The notes: a model not told the origin generated them from the sequence alone. Numbered from the stretch's first letter, positions 26,040 through 35,815 are shown. The stretch is 64,000 nt of DNA from DUML01 sp050949905 (GCA_050949905.1 JBMNGP010000006.1:310001-374000); one strand, 5' to 3'. A program made the numbers and translations.

Positions 26040-27383
26040 TTGTCAGATCCGAAGTCGTTACAAAAAGAGAGGATCAGTATTTTCCAAGATGTCCAGGATA
26101 GCAGAATCCCCCGCAGGGTTCCTGTTAACACCAGATTTTCTATCGGCTATGTTGCTCAGTTCGGCGGGCTCGATATGGCTGAGGCCCAGTGGAATCCCCA
26201 GCTAGTCGAGGAAGCTGCGGACAAGCTGTGCCGGACGATTTACTCCGATAGCTGCCCCTATGACGGTTCTATCCGCTATCCCTCTTATTACCGCTCTTTA
26301 GAATCCCAATCCTTTGTGATGAGTTCCAGCGGTTTTATCCAGCACCCCGAAGTAGTGGGCATGTTTCCTGAAGACTATGATTACCTGATAGAGAAACCTT
26401 TGGATTGTCTAATCGAAAGGATACTCCCCAGGCAGTACAAAGCCCTTGACTCAAGCGATCCGGTTAAAATGGCCTTTAGGCTAGCCATTAGCTTGTTGGG
26501 CTATGAAAACGATTTTAAAGAAACCGGCAATATCATCAGTAAACTCACGGAAAAATACGGTTATGGTCCTGGGGTACCCCCTACGGCCAACGGCTTTACC
26601 GAAGCTCCTTTCGACTTCATAGCCGATCAGCTGCGGGGCTTTAAAGAAATAAGCCTCGACATCAGGCGCCGACCGGAAAAACTGGCGGAGGCCTGTGAAG
26701 CCCTCTACCCCATTCTCTTTAAAAAAGGCCTGCCGGTAAATCCGTCACCTTATTCCACAGTTTTCTTACCCCTGCATATGCCTACTTATATGCGGGAAAA
26801 AGACTTTGCCCGCTTGTGGTGGCCAAGCTTTAAGCGCATGGTGGACGAATATGCTTCTTTAGGCATCCACTGCAGACTGTACTGCGAAGATGACTGGACC
26901 CGTTATTTGGATTATCTTTATGAATTGCCGACCAATACCGTACTTATGTTTGAATATGGCGATGCCAAGCTGATCAAAGAAAATTTGGGCAAAAAGCATA
27001 TCATTACCGGCCTCTACCCTGTAACAATGCTTAAAAGCTCGACCAAAGAACAGTGCTTGCAGAAAGCTCAGGAAATGCTGGATATCCTAGCACCGGGCGG
27101 GAAATTCATTTTTGCTTTGGATAAACCGCCTTTATCCGTTAGTGATATCAACATGGATAACTACTGTGCCGTTACCGAATTTGTCCGCGATTACGGGGTA
27201 TACGCAAATGCCGGCGAAAATGCCGGCCTGGAGTTTAAGAAGGAAGACTATGCTGTTGCCCCTGCGGCTTCCCGCAAACTGGAAAGCAAATATCTTGATG
27301 CCTGGGCGGATAGCCCGGAGCTGGCCAAGCTGCAAGTCTTTGAGGATAAACTTTTCCAGTACTTGATTTTCCTCTTATTGTAG
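26040..27383 (+). CDS. URO-D-family methyltransferase of a corrinoid module
   Basis: Cobalamin-dependent methyltransferase-type protein of 447 residues with the uroporphyrinogen decarboxylase (MtaA/CmuA-like) barrel. Visible family traits are the C-terminal half with VLMFEYGDAKLIKENLG and the glycine-rich APGGKFIFALDKPP segment near residue 350. With the corrinoid protein and the RamA-like activator downstream, it probably moves a methyl group from a methylated substrate to the corrinoid protein, or from it to an acceptor. The substrate is not visible; O-demethylation of aromatic ethers is one option in this bacterial group. The start is TTG 26040 with GAGGTG 10 bases upstream. Confidence 0.75.
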   Translation: MSDPKSLQKERISIFQDVQDSRIPRRVPVNTRFSIGYVAQFGGLDMAEAQWNPQLVEEAADKLCRTIYSDSCPYDGSIRYPSYYRSLESQSFVMSSSGFIQHPEVVGMFPEDYDYLIEKPLDCLIERILPRQYKALDSSDPVKMAFRLAISLLGYENDFKETGNIISKLTEKYGYGPGVPPTANGFTEAPFDFIADQLRGFKEISLDIRRRPEKLAEACEALYPILFKKGLPVNPSPYSTVFLPLHMPTYMREKDFARLWWPSFKRMVDEYASLGIHCRLYCEDDWTRYLDYLYELPTNTVLMFEYGDAKLIKENLGKKHIITGLYPVTMLKSSTKEQCLQKAQEMLDILAPGGKFIFALDKPPLSVSDINMDNYCAVTEFVRDYGVYANAGENAGLEFKKEDYAVAPAASRKLESKYLDAWADSPELAKLQVFEDKLFQYLIFLLL

Positions 27384-27491
27384 GAGTTAAGTTATTATCA
27401 GAAATTAGCGATAGCCACGCGAAACGAATTAAATTTTTGCTTTTTTCAGCTCCGGATTAAGCAACAAAAATATTAAGAGGAGGATATAATC

Positions 27492-28130
27492 ATGATTGAT
27501 ATCCAAGCTTTAACCAAAGCAGTCGGTGATTTAAACGAAGATGAATTATTGGGAATGCTCAATGAATTTGTAGCCGCAAACCCTACGCCGGAAGAAGCGC
27601 AAGCCGTGGTCAACGCCTGCCAGCAAGGTATGGCCATAGTCGGTGATTTGTTTGAAAGCGGGGAATACTTTGTCGGCGATTTAATCTATGCCGGAGAACT
27701 TTTAACTCAATCCATCGATATTTTAAAACCCGTTATTGGCAGCTGTAATACCACTACCGTCGGTAAAATTGTCCTTGGTACCGTTGAAGGCGACTTACAT
27801 GACATCGGTAAAAATATTTTCCGCAGTATGGCTGAAGCGGCAGGCTTTGAAGTCCACGACCTGGGGATTGATGTTAAGCCCAAGGCCTTTGTGGAGAAAG
27901 TCAAAGAAGTCCAGCCGGATATTGTCGGCATGAGCGGGGTACTGACTCTTGCTTTGGAATCCATGAAAAATACTGTCGACCTCCTGAAGGAAGCCGGTTT
28001 GGCAAAAGAGGTTAAAATTATTATTGGCGGTAACCCTGTTACGCCGGAATTCGCCAAGATGATTGGGGCAGATTCTGCCACCGCCAACGCTGCCGAAGGG
28101 GTAAAAATCTGCCGGAGGTGGGTAAACTGA
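27492..28130 (+). CDS. Corrinoid (B12-binding) methyl-carrier protein
   Basis: Methyl carrier of 212 residues. An N-terminal helical cap (B12-binding 2-like, about residues 1-85) precedes a Rossmann-type B12 domain with the base-off signature DLHDIGKNIF; the His replaces the lower ligand. GMSGVLTLALESM and GGNPVTPEFAKMIGAD complete the domain. It closely resembles MtbC/MtmC-type proteins. RBS AGGAGG lies 8 bases before ATG. It is placed between the URO-D methyltransferase and its activator, the usual three-gene unit. Confidence 0.9.
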   Translation: MIDIQALTKAVGDLNEDELLGMLNEFVAANPTPEEAQAVVNACQQGMAIVGDLFESGEYFVGDLIYAGELLTQSIDILKPVIGSCNTTTVGKIVLGTVEGDLHDIGKNIFRSMAEAAGFEVHDLGIDVKPKAFVEKVKEVQPDIVGMSGVLTLALESMKNTVDLLKEAGLAKEVKIIIGGNPVTPEFAKMIGADSATANAAEGVKICRRWVN

Positions 28131-28158
28131 TCTCAAGCCAAAGGAGTTTTGCACTTAC

Positions 28159-30006
28159 ATGCCGGAAAAATTTAAAGCAGAAAAATTTAAAGTAATTTTT
28201 CCCTTAGAAAATAAAGAAATCGAGGTTCAACCCGGAACGACGGTGTCTCAGGCTTGTGCCCTGGCTGGGAGCCCTTTAAACCTGGTCTGCGGGGGAAAGG
28301 GCAAATGCGGGAAATGTAAGCTGAAAATTGAAAAAAACAGCCGCCAGGAAGAAGTCCTGGCTTGCCAGGAAATAATCACCTGCGACTTAAATGTCTTTCT
28401 GCCGGAGGGAGAAGAGTGGAATTCATCTCAAATTTTAACTTCTAATAACACCCATCCCCATGCTACCAATCCTCATGCTACCTATCCCCGGAGATTAAAG
28501 CCGCTGATCCAAAAAAATTTTTTGCCCAAAGCGGTCCTCCAAACACCTTCTTACCAAGGGGATTGGGAGCATATACAAAAACAGGCAGGAACTAAGCTGC
28601 CGGCTCCGCCCTTAGGCCTCCTGCAAAAACTGTCCCGTATTTATCATCAGGATGACCTGGAAGGAATCACCTTGGTCAGCGGGCAAAATACCCTCTTAGC
28701 GATCGAAGAAAACGATACAACCCTCCATAATTATGGTTTGGCCGTTGACCTTGGCACTACTTCTATTGTCGCTTATTGCTATGACCTTAATACCGGCCAA
28801 AACATCGGTACCTACTCGGCTTTAAACAACCAAATATCCGTAGGCGCCGATGTCATTACCAGGATTGGGGCGGCACTTGAAAACTCTGAAGGCCTGGCCC
28901 TTTTGCAGGCTAAAGTTGTACAAACTATCAATGTTTTAATAGATATGGCTGTGGGCGCGAACAAGCTTAACCCTAATTCTATCTATGCTTTGGTCATTGC
29001 CGGCAACAGCGCCATGCAGCATCTGTTCTTGGGGTTTAATCCCCAATACCTGGGCAGAACACCTTATACCAACACAATTCAAGGGGAAATCAATTGTCGG
29101 GCTAAGGAACTGGGTATTAAAATTAATCCCCAAGGAATTGTAACTTTTTTGCCGTTAATAGCCGGCTTTGTCGGTGCAGATACTACAGCGGTTCTGCTCT
29201 CCCTGCCGGAAAAAGAAACAGCTAAACTTAAGCTGATTATCGATCTGGGTACTAACGGGGAAATACTTGTGGGCAGCAAAGACGGTTGGCTCACAACTTC
29301 CACAGCAGCCGGGCCGGCCCTGGAGGGGGCTAATATCTCCTGTGGCATGCGCGCTTCTGCCGGAGCGATTTCCAAGGTGGAAATAACAGAGGGAAAAGTC
29401 AAGCTTACCGTGATTGGTGAGGAAAAACCCAAAGGGATCTGCGGTTCAGGCCTGGTGGATGCTGTCGCCGCCATGCTGAAAGCCGGCCTGCTTAGTAAGA
29501 CCGGACTCCTGCTGAGCGCCGAAAAATATCTGGCTGTCTGCCGCCCCGAGCACCGGCAATTGGCAAGCAAGCTGCTCAAAATCAACAATACTAACGTATT
29601 TCTCCTAGCCACGAAGGAGCAGGCTTTTAACGGCCAAGCCATTTATATTTCCCAAAAAGACATCCGGGCTTTGCAATTAGCCAAAAGTGCTATCTATACA
29701 GGCTGCTCGCTGCTCTTAAAGGCCGCCGGCCTTAAGGAGAACAGCTTGGACGAAATATTACTGGCCGGTGCTTTTGGCAATTATATAGATATAACTAACG
29801 CTCAATTAATTGGGCTTATCCCTTCCTGGCCAAAGGTTCCGGTACGCTCCATCGGCAATGCCGCCGGTGGAGGTGCAATTAATTATCTTCTCTCCTCTCA
29901 GACCCGGGATCAGGCAGCCGCAATTCTGAAAAAGATCAGACATTTGGATTTGGCCGCCCAGCCCGATTTTCAGCAGGAATTTCTGGCCAACACCAATTTT
30001 AGGTAA
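28159..30006 (+). CDS. RamA-like reductive activator of corrinoid protein
   Basis: ATP-dependent activator (RACE type) that reduces inactive Co(II) corrinoid to Co(I). The N-terminal 2Fe-2S plant-ferredoxin domain is seen at residues 10-75 (CGGKGKCGKC, later LACQE). A middle region and an ASKHA ATPase-like DUF4445 domain follow from about residue 195 (VDLGTTSIVAYC, IDLGTNGEI, LAGAFGNYID). 615 residues is normal. It lies 28 bases after the corrinoid gene and 18 before a GntR-type regulator, so the four form one likely operon. Confidence 0.88.
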   Translation: MPEKFKAEKFKVIFPLENKEIEVQPGTTVSQACALAGSPLNLVCGGKGKCGKCKLKIEKNSRQEEVLACQEIITCDLNVFLPEGEEWNSSQILTSNNTHPHATNPHATYPRRLKPLIQKNFLPKAVLQTPSYQGDWEHIQKQAGTKLPAPPLGLLQKLSRIYHQDDLEGITLVSGQNTLLAIEENDTTLHNYGLAVDLGTTSIVAYCYDLNTGQNIGTYSALNNQISVGADVITRIGAALENSEGLALLQAKVVQTINVLIDMAVGANKLNPNSIYALVIAGNSAMQHLFLGFNPQYLGRTPYTNTIQGEINCRAKELGIKINPQGIVTFLPLIAGFVGADTTAVLLSLPEKETAKLKLIIDLGTNGEILVGSKDGWLTTSTAAGPALEGANISCGMRASAGAISKVEITEGKVKLTVIGEEKPKGICGSGLVDAVAAMLKAGLLSKTGLLLSAEKYLAVCRPEHRQLASKLLKINNTNVFLLATKEQAFNGQAIYISQKDIRALQLAKSAIYTGCSLLLKAAGLKENSLDEILLAGAFGNYIDITNAQLIGLIPSWPKVPVRSIGNAAGGGAINYLLSSQTRDQAAAILKKIRHLDLAAQPDFQQEFLANTNFR

Positions 30007-30024
30007 GATAATGAAGGTGAGATC

Positions 30025-30732
30025 ATGGAGTTACCGGTCTATTTGAGAATAGCTGAAGACCTTAAAAACAAGATCAAAAGCGGAACTCTGCAGCCGGGAG
30101 ATGCTATCCCCTCCGAAAACTCTTTATGCGAAACATATGGGGTAAGCAGGATGACGGTCAGGAAAGGACTTGCCCTGCTGGTCAGTGAAGGATACCTGTC
30201 GTCAATTCCCGGTAAGGGCAGTTTTGTCAAAGAGCCGGACTCGGAGAAGTACATCCTCTACTATAACGAAATGTCCAATTTCCTTAACAACATTGATTCC
30301 ACCAAATTGCTGGAAGTAAATATCATTTTACCAACTGCCAAGCTCATCGACAGTTTAAATATTGACGCCAACCGGAAAATAATTTTAGTGAAGAGGCTCT
30401 TTTACAGCCATGGAGAACCTGCCGCTTATGATCAAAAATACCTCATTTACGCCAAAGGGATGCCCGTAGTGGAAAAAGAAATTAAGTATGGCACTTTCCC
30501 GGAGATGTTTGCCAAATATACTTCCCTCTTTGCTATGGAGAAGGAATTAACAATCTCCGCTCAGCTGCCGGATGAAGAGATAAGCAAGCACTTATCTCTC
30601 TACAGCACCATCCCTTTACTGGTAGTAGAGCAAAAACTTTACAACTCTGAGAAAAAGCCTATCGGCCTTGGAATTACTTACTTCCGAGGGGATTATTGCA
30701 AATTATTTGCCAGCTCTACCTTCGCAGACTGA
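30025..30732 (+). CDS. GntR/HutC-family regulator with UTRA domain
   Basis: Transcription factor of 235 residues. The N-terminal winged helix spans about residues 5-72 (SENSLCETYGVSRMTVRKGL). The C-terminal ligand domain is of the UTRA type (residues about 90-230). It follows the corrinoid activator gene by 18 bases and probably controls the methyltransferase module in response to its substrate or a derived metabolite. The ligand is unknown. Confidence 0.85.
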   Translation: MELPVYLRIAEDLKNKIKSGTLQPGDAIPSENSLCETYGVSRMTVRKGLALLVSEGYLSSIPGKGSFVKEPDSEKYILYYNEMSNFLNNIDSTKLLEVNIILPTAKLIDSLNIDANRKIILVKRLFYSHGEPAAYDQKYLIYAKGMPVVEKEIKYGTFPEMFAKYTSLFAMEKELTISAQLPDEEISKHLSLYSTIPLLVVEQKLYNSEKKPIGLGITYFRGDYCKLFASSTFAD

Positions 30733-30842
30733 TAACGACGGTCTCATATTTTACAGAAATAGGAATAGACTGTACTGCCTTAATTTGCGAATACTACTAG
30801 TAAGATCTTTTCTTTCGTATTAACAAACTACAGGAGGTCTTC

Positions 30843-31745
30843 ATGTCGGTAATTCTATCCGTCCAAGACATAAGCAAAAGTTTTGGCCAGTCAACTGTGG
30901 TTGATCACATCTCCTTTGAAGTCCAGAAAGGGGAAATTTTAGGACTTGTAGGCCCCAACGGCGCCGGCAAATCAACTATTATCCGCTGTATCCTGGGGAT
31001 TATTCATCAGGATTCCGGGACAATTACTTACCACTTGGATGAAAGCCAAAAATTAAATACCTCCAAGATAGGCTATCTTCCTGAGGAAAGAGGCCTCTAT
31101 AAAGATGCTAAAATAATGGATATCCTCATGTACATGGCCAGTTTAAAGAATTATCCCTTAGACAAAGCCCGCCAAAGAGCTGATAATTATTTTGAAAAAT
31201 TTGATCTGAAGGGCAGAGCTAAAGCCAAGATTGAGGAATTGTCCAAAGGAATGGCTCAAAAAGTCCAGTTTATAGCCTCTATTATCCATGAACCGGAATT
31301 ATTGGTTCTGGACGAGCCGCTTTCCGGCTTCGACCCGGTTAGCCAAAACCTTTTCATGGAAGAGATCAAAAGCTTGGCGGCAAGGGGTACAAGCATTCTT
31401 CTTTCTTCCCACCAAATGAACATGGTAGAGTCGCTGTGCCATAGAATCTTTATGATTGATAAAGGCCGGAGAGTCCTTTACGGCAACTTGGATTCAATCA
31501 AAGACCGCTATGCTAATTACAGATGTGAAATCCTGGGTAATAACGACCCCTCCCGCTTCAGTAGGCTTCCTTATGTCCAAAAAGTAGAACAAGATGGCCA
31601 GAAGCACATTATTCACTTACAAAGCGGTACCTCTCCATCGGCATTTTTAAGGGAATTGCCCCCGGATATAGAAATTAAAGAGATGAACCTGACCCGCATC
31701 TCCCTGCACGACATTTTTGTTAAGACCGTAACAGGAGGTATTTAG
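30843..31745 (+). CDS. ABC transporter ATPase, NatA-like
   Basis: ATP-binding subunit of 300 residues. Walker A GPNGAGKST (about residue 40), signature LSKGMAQKV, Walker B LLVLDEP and the H-loop SSHQMNMV are intact. The C-terminal extension after residue 215 is typical of the NatA/DrrA-type subfamily. RBS GGAGG lies 6 bases before ATG. It is 2 bases upstream of the permease gene. An export role (sodium, drug or peptide) is inferred. Confidence 0.85.
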   Translation: MSVILSVQDISKSFGQSTVVDHISFEVQKGEILGLVGPNGAGKSTIIRCILGIIHQDSGTITYHLDESQKLNTSKIGYLPEERGLYKDAKIMDILMYMASLKNYPLDKARQRADNYFEKFDLKGRAKAKIEELSKGMAQKVQFIASIIHEPELLVLDEPLSGFDPVSQNLFMEEIKSLAARGTSILLSSHQMNMVESLCHRIFMIDKGRRVLYGNLDSIKDRYANYRCEILGNNDPSRFSRLPYVQKVEQDGQKHIIHLQSGTSPSAFLRELPPDIEIKEMNLTRISLHDIFVKTVTGGI

Positions 31746-31747
31746 CA

Positions 31748-32944
31748 ATGAAAAACACCCTTAAAGTTGCCAAATGGGAAATCAAACGTAATGTGACGAA
31801 TAAAGCCTTCCTCATATCCATCTTGATTACCCCTCTGCTAATGCTCCTGTTCGGGTTTGTACCGTCCCTTTTAGCTAAATTCGAAACAGATCAACCCTTT
31901 ACGCTTTATGTAGTTGATGAACTAGGTATTTATGAAAGAATCAGCCAGGCTTCTTCAGAAAAATTAACTATGATCCTGACTGAAGACAATCCCCAAGCTT
32001 TAGAAGCGAAAACCCGGGGACAAAAAGATCAAGGGTATGTTGTCCTCGATGAAAACTCACTAGCCACAGGTCTGGTCACAGTTTATACCGATAATGAAGG
32101 AAAAAGCACCATTGCCCCCTTAACCGGAGTCCTGCAAACGGTCTTTAATGATTATAAAATGGAAAAATTAGGGTTGAGTAAAAGCCAAATTGACTATCTT
32201 AAACAGCCTTATCAGGTCAATGTTACTCCTTTGACCAAAAAAGAGGCGGAACGTTCCCTGCCCCAAAAAATTATTCCGGCCGTTTTTGCCGGAATCCTCT
32301 TTCTGACTGTCTTTACTTCCGGCACAATGACTTTTCAAAGTGCCCTGCAAGAGAAGAAAGATAAGATGGTCGAAATTATCCTCTCCTCAGTTCGAGCTAC
32401 AGACCTGATGCAGGGTAAGATTTTAGGATATTTCGTCTTAGGGTTAATTCAAGTCGGTGTTTGGCTTTTATTCGGTATCCCGGCGGCCCAGTTTTTCTTT
32501 AAAATCCCGATTCTTGAATACCTTTTCGTGCCTGACCTCTTACCGATGGTCTTTTTCGCTTTAGCCGGCTACCTGCTCTACTCGGCAATTTTCGTTGCTA
32601 TCGGAGCTACAATGGAAGATGCTCAATCCGGCAGTAGCTTTCAAGGTATGATCTTTTTAATCCCCATGCTGCCCCTCTTTGTGATTGGCCCGATTATGGC
32701 CAACCCCTCTGGGATGATCGCCCGGATCGGAACCTTCTTTCCCTTAACTACACCCGGCGTTATGCTTGCCCGCCTGAGCATTTCCTCCCAAACACCTCTG
32801 TGGGAAATCTTGGCCAGCGGAGCGCTCCTCTTGCTGACTACTTTGCTGGTCATGCGCTTAGCCGGAAAACTGTTTAAGACTGCAATTCTAATGTACGGTA
32901 AAAATGCCACCATGGCTGAAGTTATTAAATGGTTAAGGTATTAA
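31748..32944 (+). CDS. ABC-2 type permease, NatB-like
   Basis: Membrane subunit of 398 residues. The N-terminal helix (about 20-42) is followed by an external domain of about 140 residues, then five or six helices from about residue 175. EKKDKMVEIILSSVRATDLMQGK is the coupling region of the NatB family. It pairs with the ATPase upstream. Its 3' end overlaps the 3' end of the convergent cobQ-like gene by 12 bases. The substrate is unknown. Confidence 0.8.
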   Translation: MKNTLKVAKWEIKRNVTNKAFLISILITPLLMLLFGFVPSLLAKFETDQPFTLYVVDELGIYERISQASSEKLTMILTEDNPQALEAKTRGQKDQGYVVLDENSLATGLVTVYTDNEGKSTIAPLTGVLQTVFNDYKMEKLGLSKSQIDYLKQPYQVNVTPLTKKEAERSLPQKIIPAVFAGILFLTVFTSGTMTFQSALQEKKDKMVEIILSSVRATDLMQGKILGYFVLGLIQVGVWLLFGIPAAQFFFKIPILEYLFVPDLLPMVFFALAGYLLYSAIFVAIGATMEDAQSGSSFQGMIFLIPMLPLFVIGPIMANPSGMIARIGTFFPLTTPGVMLARLSISSQTPLWEILASGALLLLTTLLVMRLAGKLFKTAILMYGKNATMAEVIKWLRY

Positions 32945-33790
32945 ATTCCCTTGCAAAATTCTGTAGATAGCATCCATATCTACAGAATTTCTTATTTCAA
33001 CCGCCAATAAATCATATTGCATTTCTTTATACTCATTATCAACCCTTTCCACTGCTTTTCTTTCATTAATCCGTTCCGTAAGACAGTCTTCTTCTTCGAT
33101 ATCGACAGACAGATAAGGCACTACCCCCAGGACAGGCACGCCTGTCTTTTTTTCAATCATTTGCAGCCCCGAATGCAAAGAGTCAAGATGCCCTCGGAAT
33201 TTATTAATAATTGTCCCTTTGATTAACTTTTTTTCCTCATCTTCAAGGAGCATGATTGTACCGTAGATAGAAGCAAACACTCCGCCCCGGTCAATATCCG
33301 CAACCAGCAGAACCGGAGCCCCTGCTGTCCTGGCCATCCCCATGTTTACCAAATCATTATCTTTCAAGTTGATCTCCGCAGGGCTGCCGGCTCCTTCAAT
33401 AACTACAATATCGTACTGAGCGGCTAAGGTATGATAAGCATTCATGATATGAGAGATAAGCTTTGGTTTTTGCTTGGCATACTCTGCCGCATCCATGCTG
33501 CCAAAAACTTCTCCATCGACAATTACCTGCGAACCTTTCTCGCTCATCGGTTTCAGCAGAATTGGATTCATTAAGACACTGGGCTCAATCCCGGCGGCTT
33601 CGGCCTGAACAGCCTGAGCCCTCCCCATTTCTAAACCGTCTCTGGTAATATAGGAATTGAGAGTCATGTTCTGAGCTTTAAACGGAGCAACTCTATAGCC
33701 GTCTTGTTTAAATATCCGGCAAAGCCCTGTTGTGAAAAGGCTTTTCCCGGCATTGGACATGGTGCCCTGAATCATTATGGTTTTAGCCAT
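32933..33790 (-). CDS. Cobyric acid synthase-like protein lacking the glutaminase domain
   Basis: CobQ N-terminal domain: the phosphate loop IQGTMSNAGKSLFTTGLCRI, FKAQNMTLNSY and the acidic EINLKDNDLVNM region are intact (residues 1-230). Full CobQ (about 490-510 residues) next carries a class I glutamine amidotransferase domain. Here the text after VPYLSVDIEEEDCLTER passes in about 15 residues to YDLLAVEIRNSVDMDAIYRIL, which resembles the normal extreme C-terminus of CobQ. So the glutaminase appears to be internally deleted in frame. The protein (285 residues) could be ammonia-dependent, changed in function, or non-functional. It is the last gene of the corrinoid operon. Confidence 0.75.
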   Translation of the reverse strand: MAKTIMIQGTMSNAGKSLFTTGLCRIFKQDGYRVAPFKAQNMTLNSYITRDGLEMGRAQAVQAEAAGIEPSVLMNPILLKPMSEKGSQVIVDGEVFGSMDAAEYAKQKPKLISHIMNAYHTLAAQYDIVVIEGAGSPAEINLKDNDLVNMGMARTAGAPVLLVADIDRGGVFASIYGTIMLLEDEEKKLIKGTIINKFRGHLDSLHSGLQMIEKKTGVPVLGVVPYLSVDIEEEDCLTERINERKAVERVDNEYKEMQYDLLAVEIRNSVDMDAIYRILQGNLIP

Positions 33791-33848
33791 ATACTTCCCC
33801 CTGTCAAGGATATTACTTCGCTAATGCTATCGAAACAACCTTATTGCC

Positions 33849-34688
33849 TTATTCGGAGAAACAAGGAAGGAATTGCGGTGCCCCGGAGACGGGATGTTTG
33901 ATCATGGAAAAACTGGCTTTATAAGTCTTGGCGATTAGTTCCTCACAGAGCACTTCATCTTTTCTACCGGCTTGAATAAACCTGCCGTCCTCCAGGACGA
34001 TCAAATGATCGCAGTACTGACTGGAGAGATTCAGATCATGAATAACCATGATAATAGTCGTAGCTGACTCTTTATGCCATTTGCGCAGGTATTCCATGAC
34101 CATGCTTTGATGACCGATATCCAGGTAAGTCGTCGGCTCATCCAAGATCAAAATTTGGGGTTCCTGAGCCATGGCTCTCGCCAAAGAAACCAATTGCCTT
34201 TCCCCGCCGCTTAACGTTTCTACCACCCGATCCTGTTTAGCAGTTAAATCAAAACATTCCAGGGCAGAAGCTATTATTTCTTTGTCTTTTAAAGTCATCG
34301 GGGCTAAAGGCTTCAGCCAGGGGTAACGTCCCATCTCCACTACCTCGCGCACTGTGAAAGGTAAAGAGCTGGTATTATTCTGCTCTAAAAAAGCGATCTG
34401 CCTGGCAATTTCTTGGCGGGAATAATCTTGTAAAAGCCGTTTATTAAGCAGCACTTGTCCTGCACAAGGTTTATTGACTCCGCTTAAAACTTTCAGCAAA
34501 GTCGTTTTGCCGCTGCCGTTAGGTCCGATAATACCTGTTATTTGGCCTTTGGGTATTTGCAGGGAAACGTCCCGTAACACTAATTTTTCCTTGTACTTAT
34601 AAGACACCTTAGTAAGCTCAAAAACATAGTCTCGATATTTGTCTTTGGCTTGAATTTTGTTCTTACACACTTCTCCCGCGTTTAACAT
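33849..34688 (-). CDS. btuD: Corrinoid/iron-siderophore ABC transporter ATPase
   Basis: ATPase of 279 residues for the FecCD-type importer. Walker A GPNGSGKTT, signature LSGGERQLV, Walker B ILILDEP and the downstream HDLNLSSQYC are intact. It is followed (minus strand) by cobQ and preceded by the permease gene with 7 bases between. Placement in a riboswitch-led cobalamin operon makes corrinoid the probable substrate rather than siderophore. Confidence 0.85.
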   Translation of the reverse strand: MLNAGEVCKNKIQAKDKYRDYVFELTKVSYKYKEKLVLRDVSLQIPKGQITGIIGPNGSGKTTLLKVLSGVNKPCAGQVLLNKRLLQDYSRQEIARQIAFLEQNNTSSLPFTVREVVEMGRYPWLKPLAPMTLKDKEIIASALECFDLTAKQDRVVETLSGGERQLVSLARAMAQEPQILILDEPTTYLDIGHQSMVMEYLRKWHKESATTIIMVIHDLNLSSQYCDHLIVLEDGRFIQAGRKDEVLCEELIAKTYKASFSMIKHPVSGAPQFLPCFSE

Positions 34689-34695
34689 ATTTTTC

Positions 34696-35721
34696 TCACA
34701 CCCTTTTCTTCAAGAGATAGCCAAAAAACGGCGCTCCGGCCAAGGCCGTGATTACTCCGATAGGGATTTCCATAGCCGGAATGATAGTTCTGGCTAAGGT
34801 ATCCGACCACAAGAGGAAAACCGCTCCGGCAAGACAAGAAGCCGGTATCAGGATCTTATGGTCCGGTCCGGCGATGATCCTAATCATATGGGGAACAATT
34901 AAACCCACAAAGCCGATTATGCCTACGACGGAAACCGCCGAAGCCGTTAAGAGTGAAGCGGCCACCAAAACAAGAATTTTTATCCTCTCCACGTTCATTC
35001 CCAAATGTTCCGCTGCCTGTTCACCTAAAGACAAAATATTTAAATTGCGATAAAACGCCAAGATCAAGAGAAATCCTATTAAGAAGTACGGCAGGAGAAA
35101 AACGAAATCGGACCAGCCGGTAGATACTAAACTACCCATCATCCAAAAGACTATCGATCTTAGCTTATCCCCGGAAATTGTCACTGCGAAAGAGAGTAAC
35201 GCTCCCAGAAAAGACTGGATCACTACTCCGGCTAAGATCATCGTTACTGTATCCCGTTTTCTCCTCCAGGCTAAGGCAAATACTAGGAGCAAGGAGAGAA
35301 TTGCTCCAGTAAAAGCAAACAGAGGAACAGCAATTTTTGCCAGGAAAGTGCCCGCCGTGGTAACCAGGAGAATTGCTGCGGCAGCGCCTACAGCGGCACC
35401 GGAAGAAATGCCCAGAATATATGGATCTGCCAAAGGATTACGCAATACTCCCTGAAAAGCAACACCTGCAGTTGCTAACATCGCCCCGATTAGTGCCGCC
35501 ACAAAAACCCGGGGCAGACGCAGATCCACCACTATAGACTCTTGGGTATCAAGCCAAACCTGCTCAAACTCCAGCAAGGGCAATTGGTTTAAAATAATTT
35601 TAAAGGTCAGGCCAAAAGGCACCCGGACCGAGCCTAGGCTTAAAGTAACCAATATAGATATAAATAAGAAGAATCCTATTAAAAGCAAAAAGTATTTTTT
35701 ATTCTTCATTGACCCATCCAA
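34696..35721 (-). CDS. btuC: Corrinoid ABC transporter permease (FecCD family)
   Basis: Permease with about ten transmembrane segments. GVAFQGVLRNPLADPYILGISSGAAVG and GFVGLIVPHMIRIIAGPDHK are family signatures. Start ATG 35721 gives 341 residues; ATG 35709 (MKNKKYFLLLIG) is also possible. Expected to form the translocation channel with the ATPase at 33849 and to receive substrate from the lipoprotein encoded at 35816. Confidence 0.85.
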   Translation of the reverse strand: MDGSMKNKKYFLLLIGFFLFISILVTLSLGSVRVPFGLTFKIILNQLPLLEFEQVWLDTQESIVVDLRLPRVFVAALIGAMLATAGVAFQGVLRNPLADPYILGISSGAAVGAAAAILLVTTAGTFLAKIAVPLFAFTGAILSLLLVFALAWRRKRDTVTMILAGVVIQSFLGALLSFAVTISGDKLRSIVFWMMGSLVSTGWSDFVFLLPYFLIGFLLILAFYRNLNILSLGEQAAEHLGMNVERIKILVLVAASLLTASAVSVVGIIGFVGLIVPHMIRIIAGPDHKILIPASCLAGAVFLLWSDTLARTIIPAMEIPIGVITALAGAPFFGYLLKKRV

Positions 35722-35815
35722 ATTACATTCAAATTACATTCAAATTACTTTAAATAACATTCAAATAACATTTTTTTTATTACATTATTTTTGAGTAGTT
35801 TCATAAACAAAGCTT

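Noticed and set aside
35705..35775. Short direct repeats CATTCAAATTA as regulator iterons
   Set aside because: Low-complexity A/T-rich sequence between btuF and btuC; no basis for a specific function.
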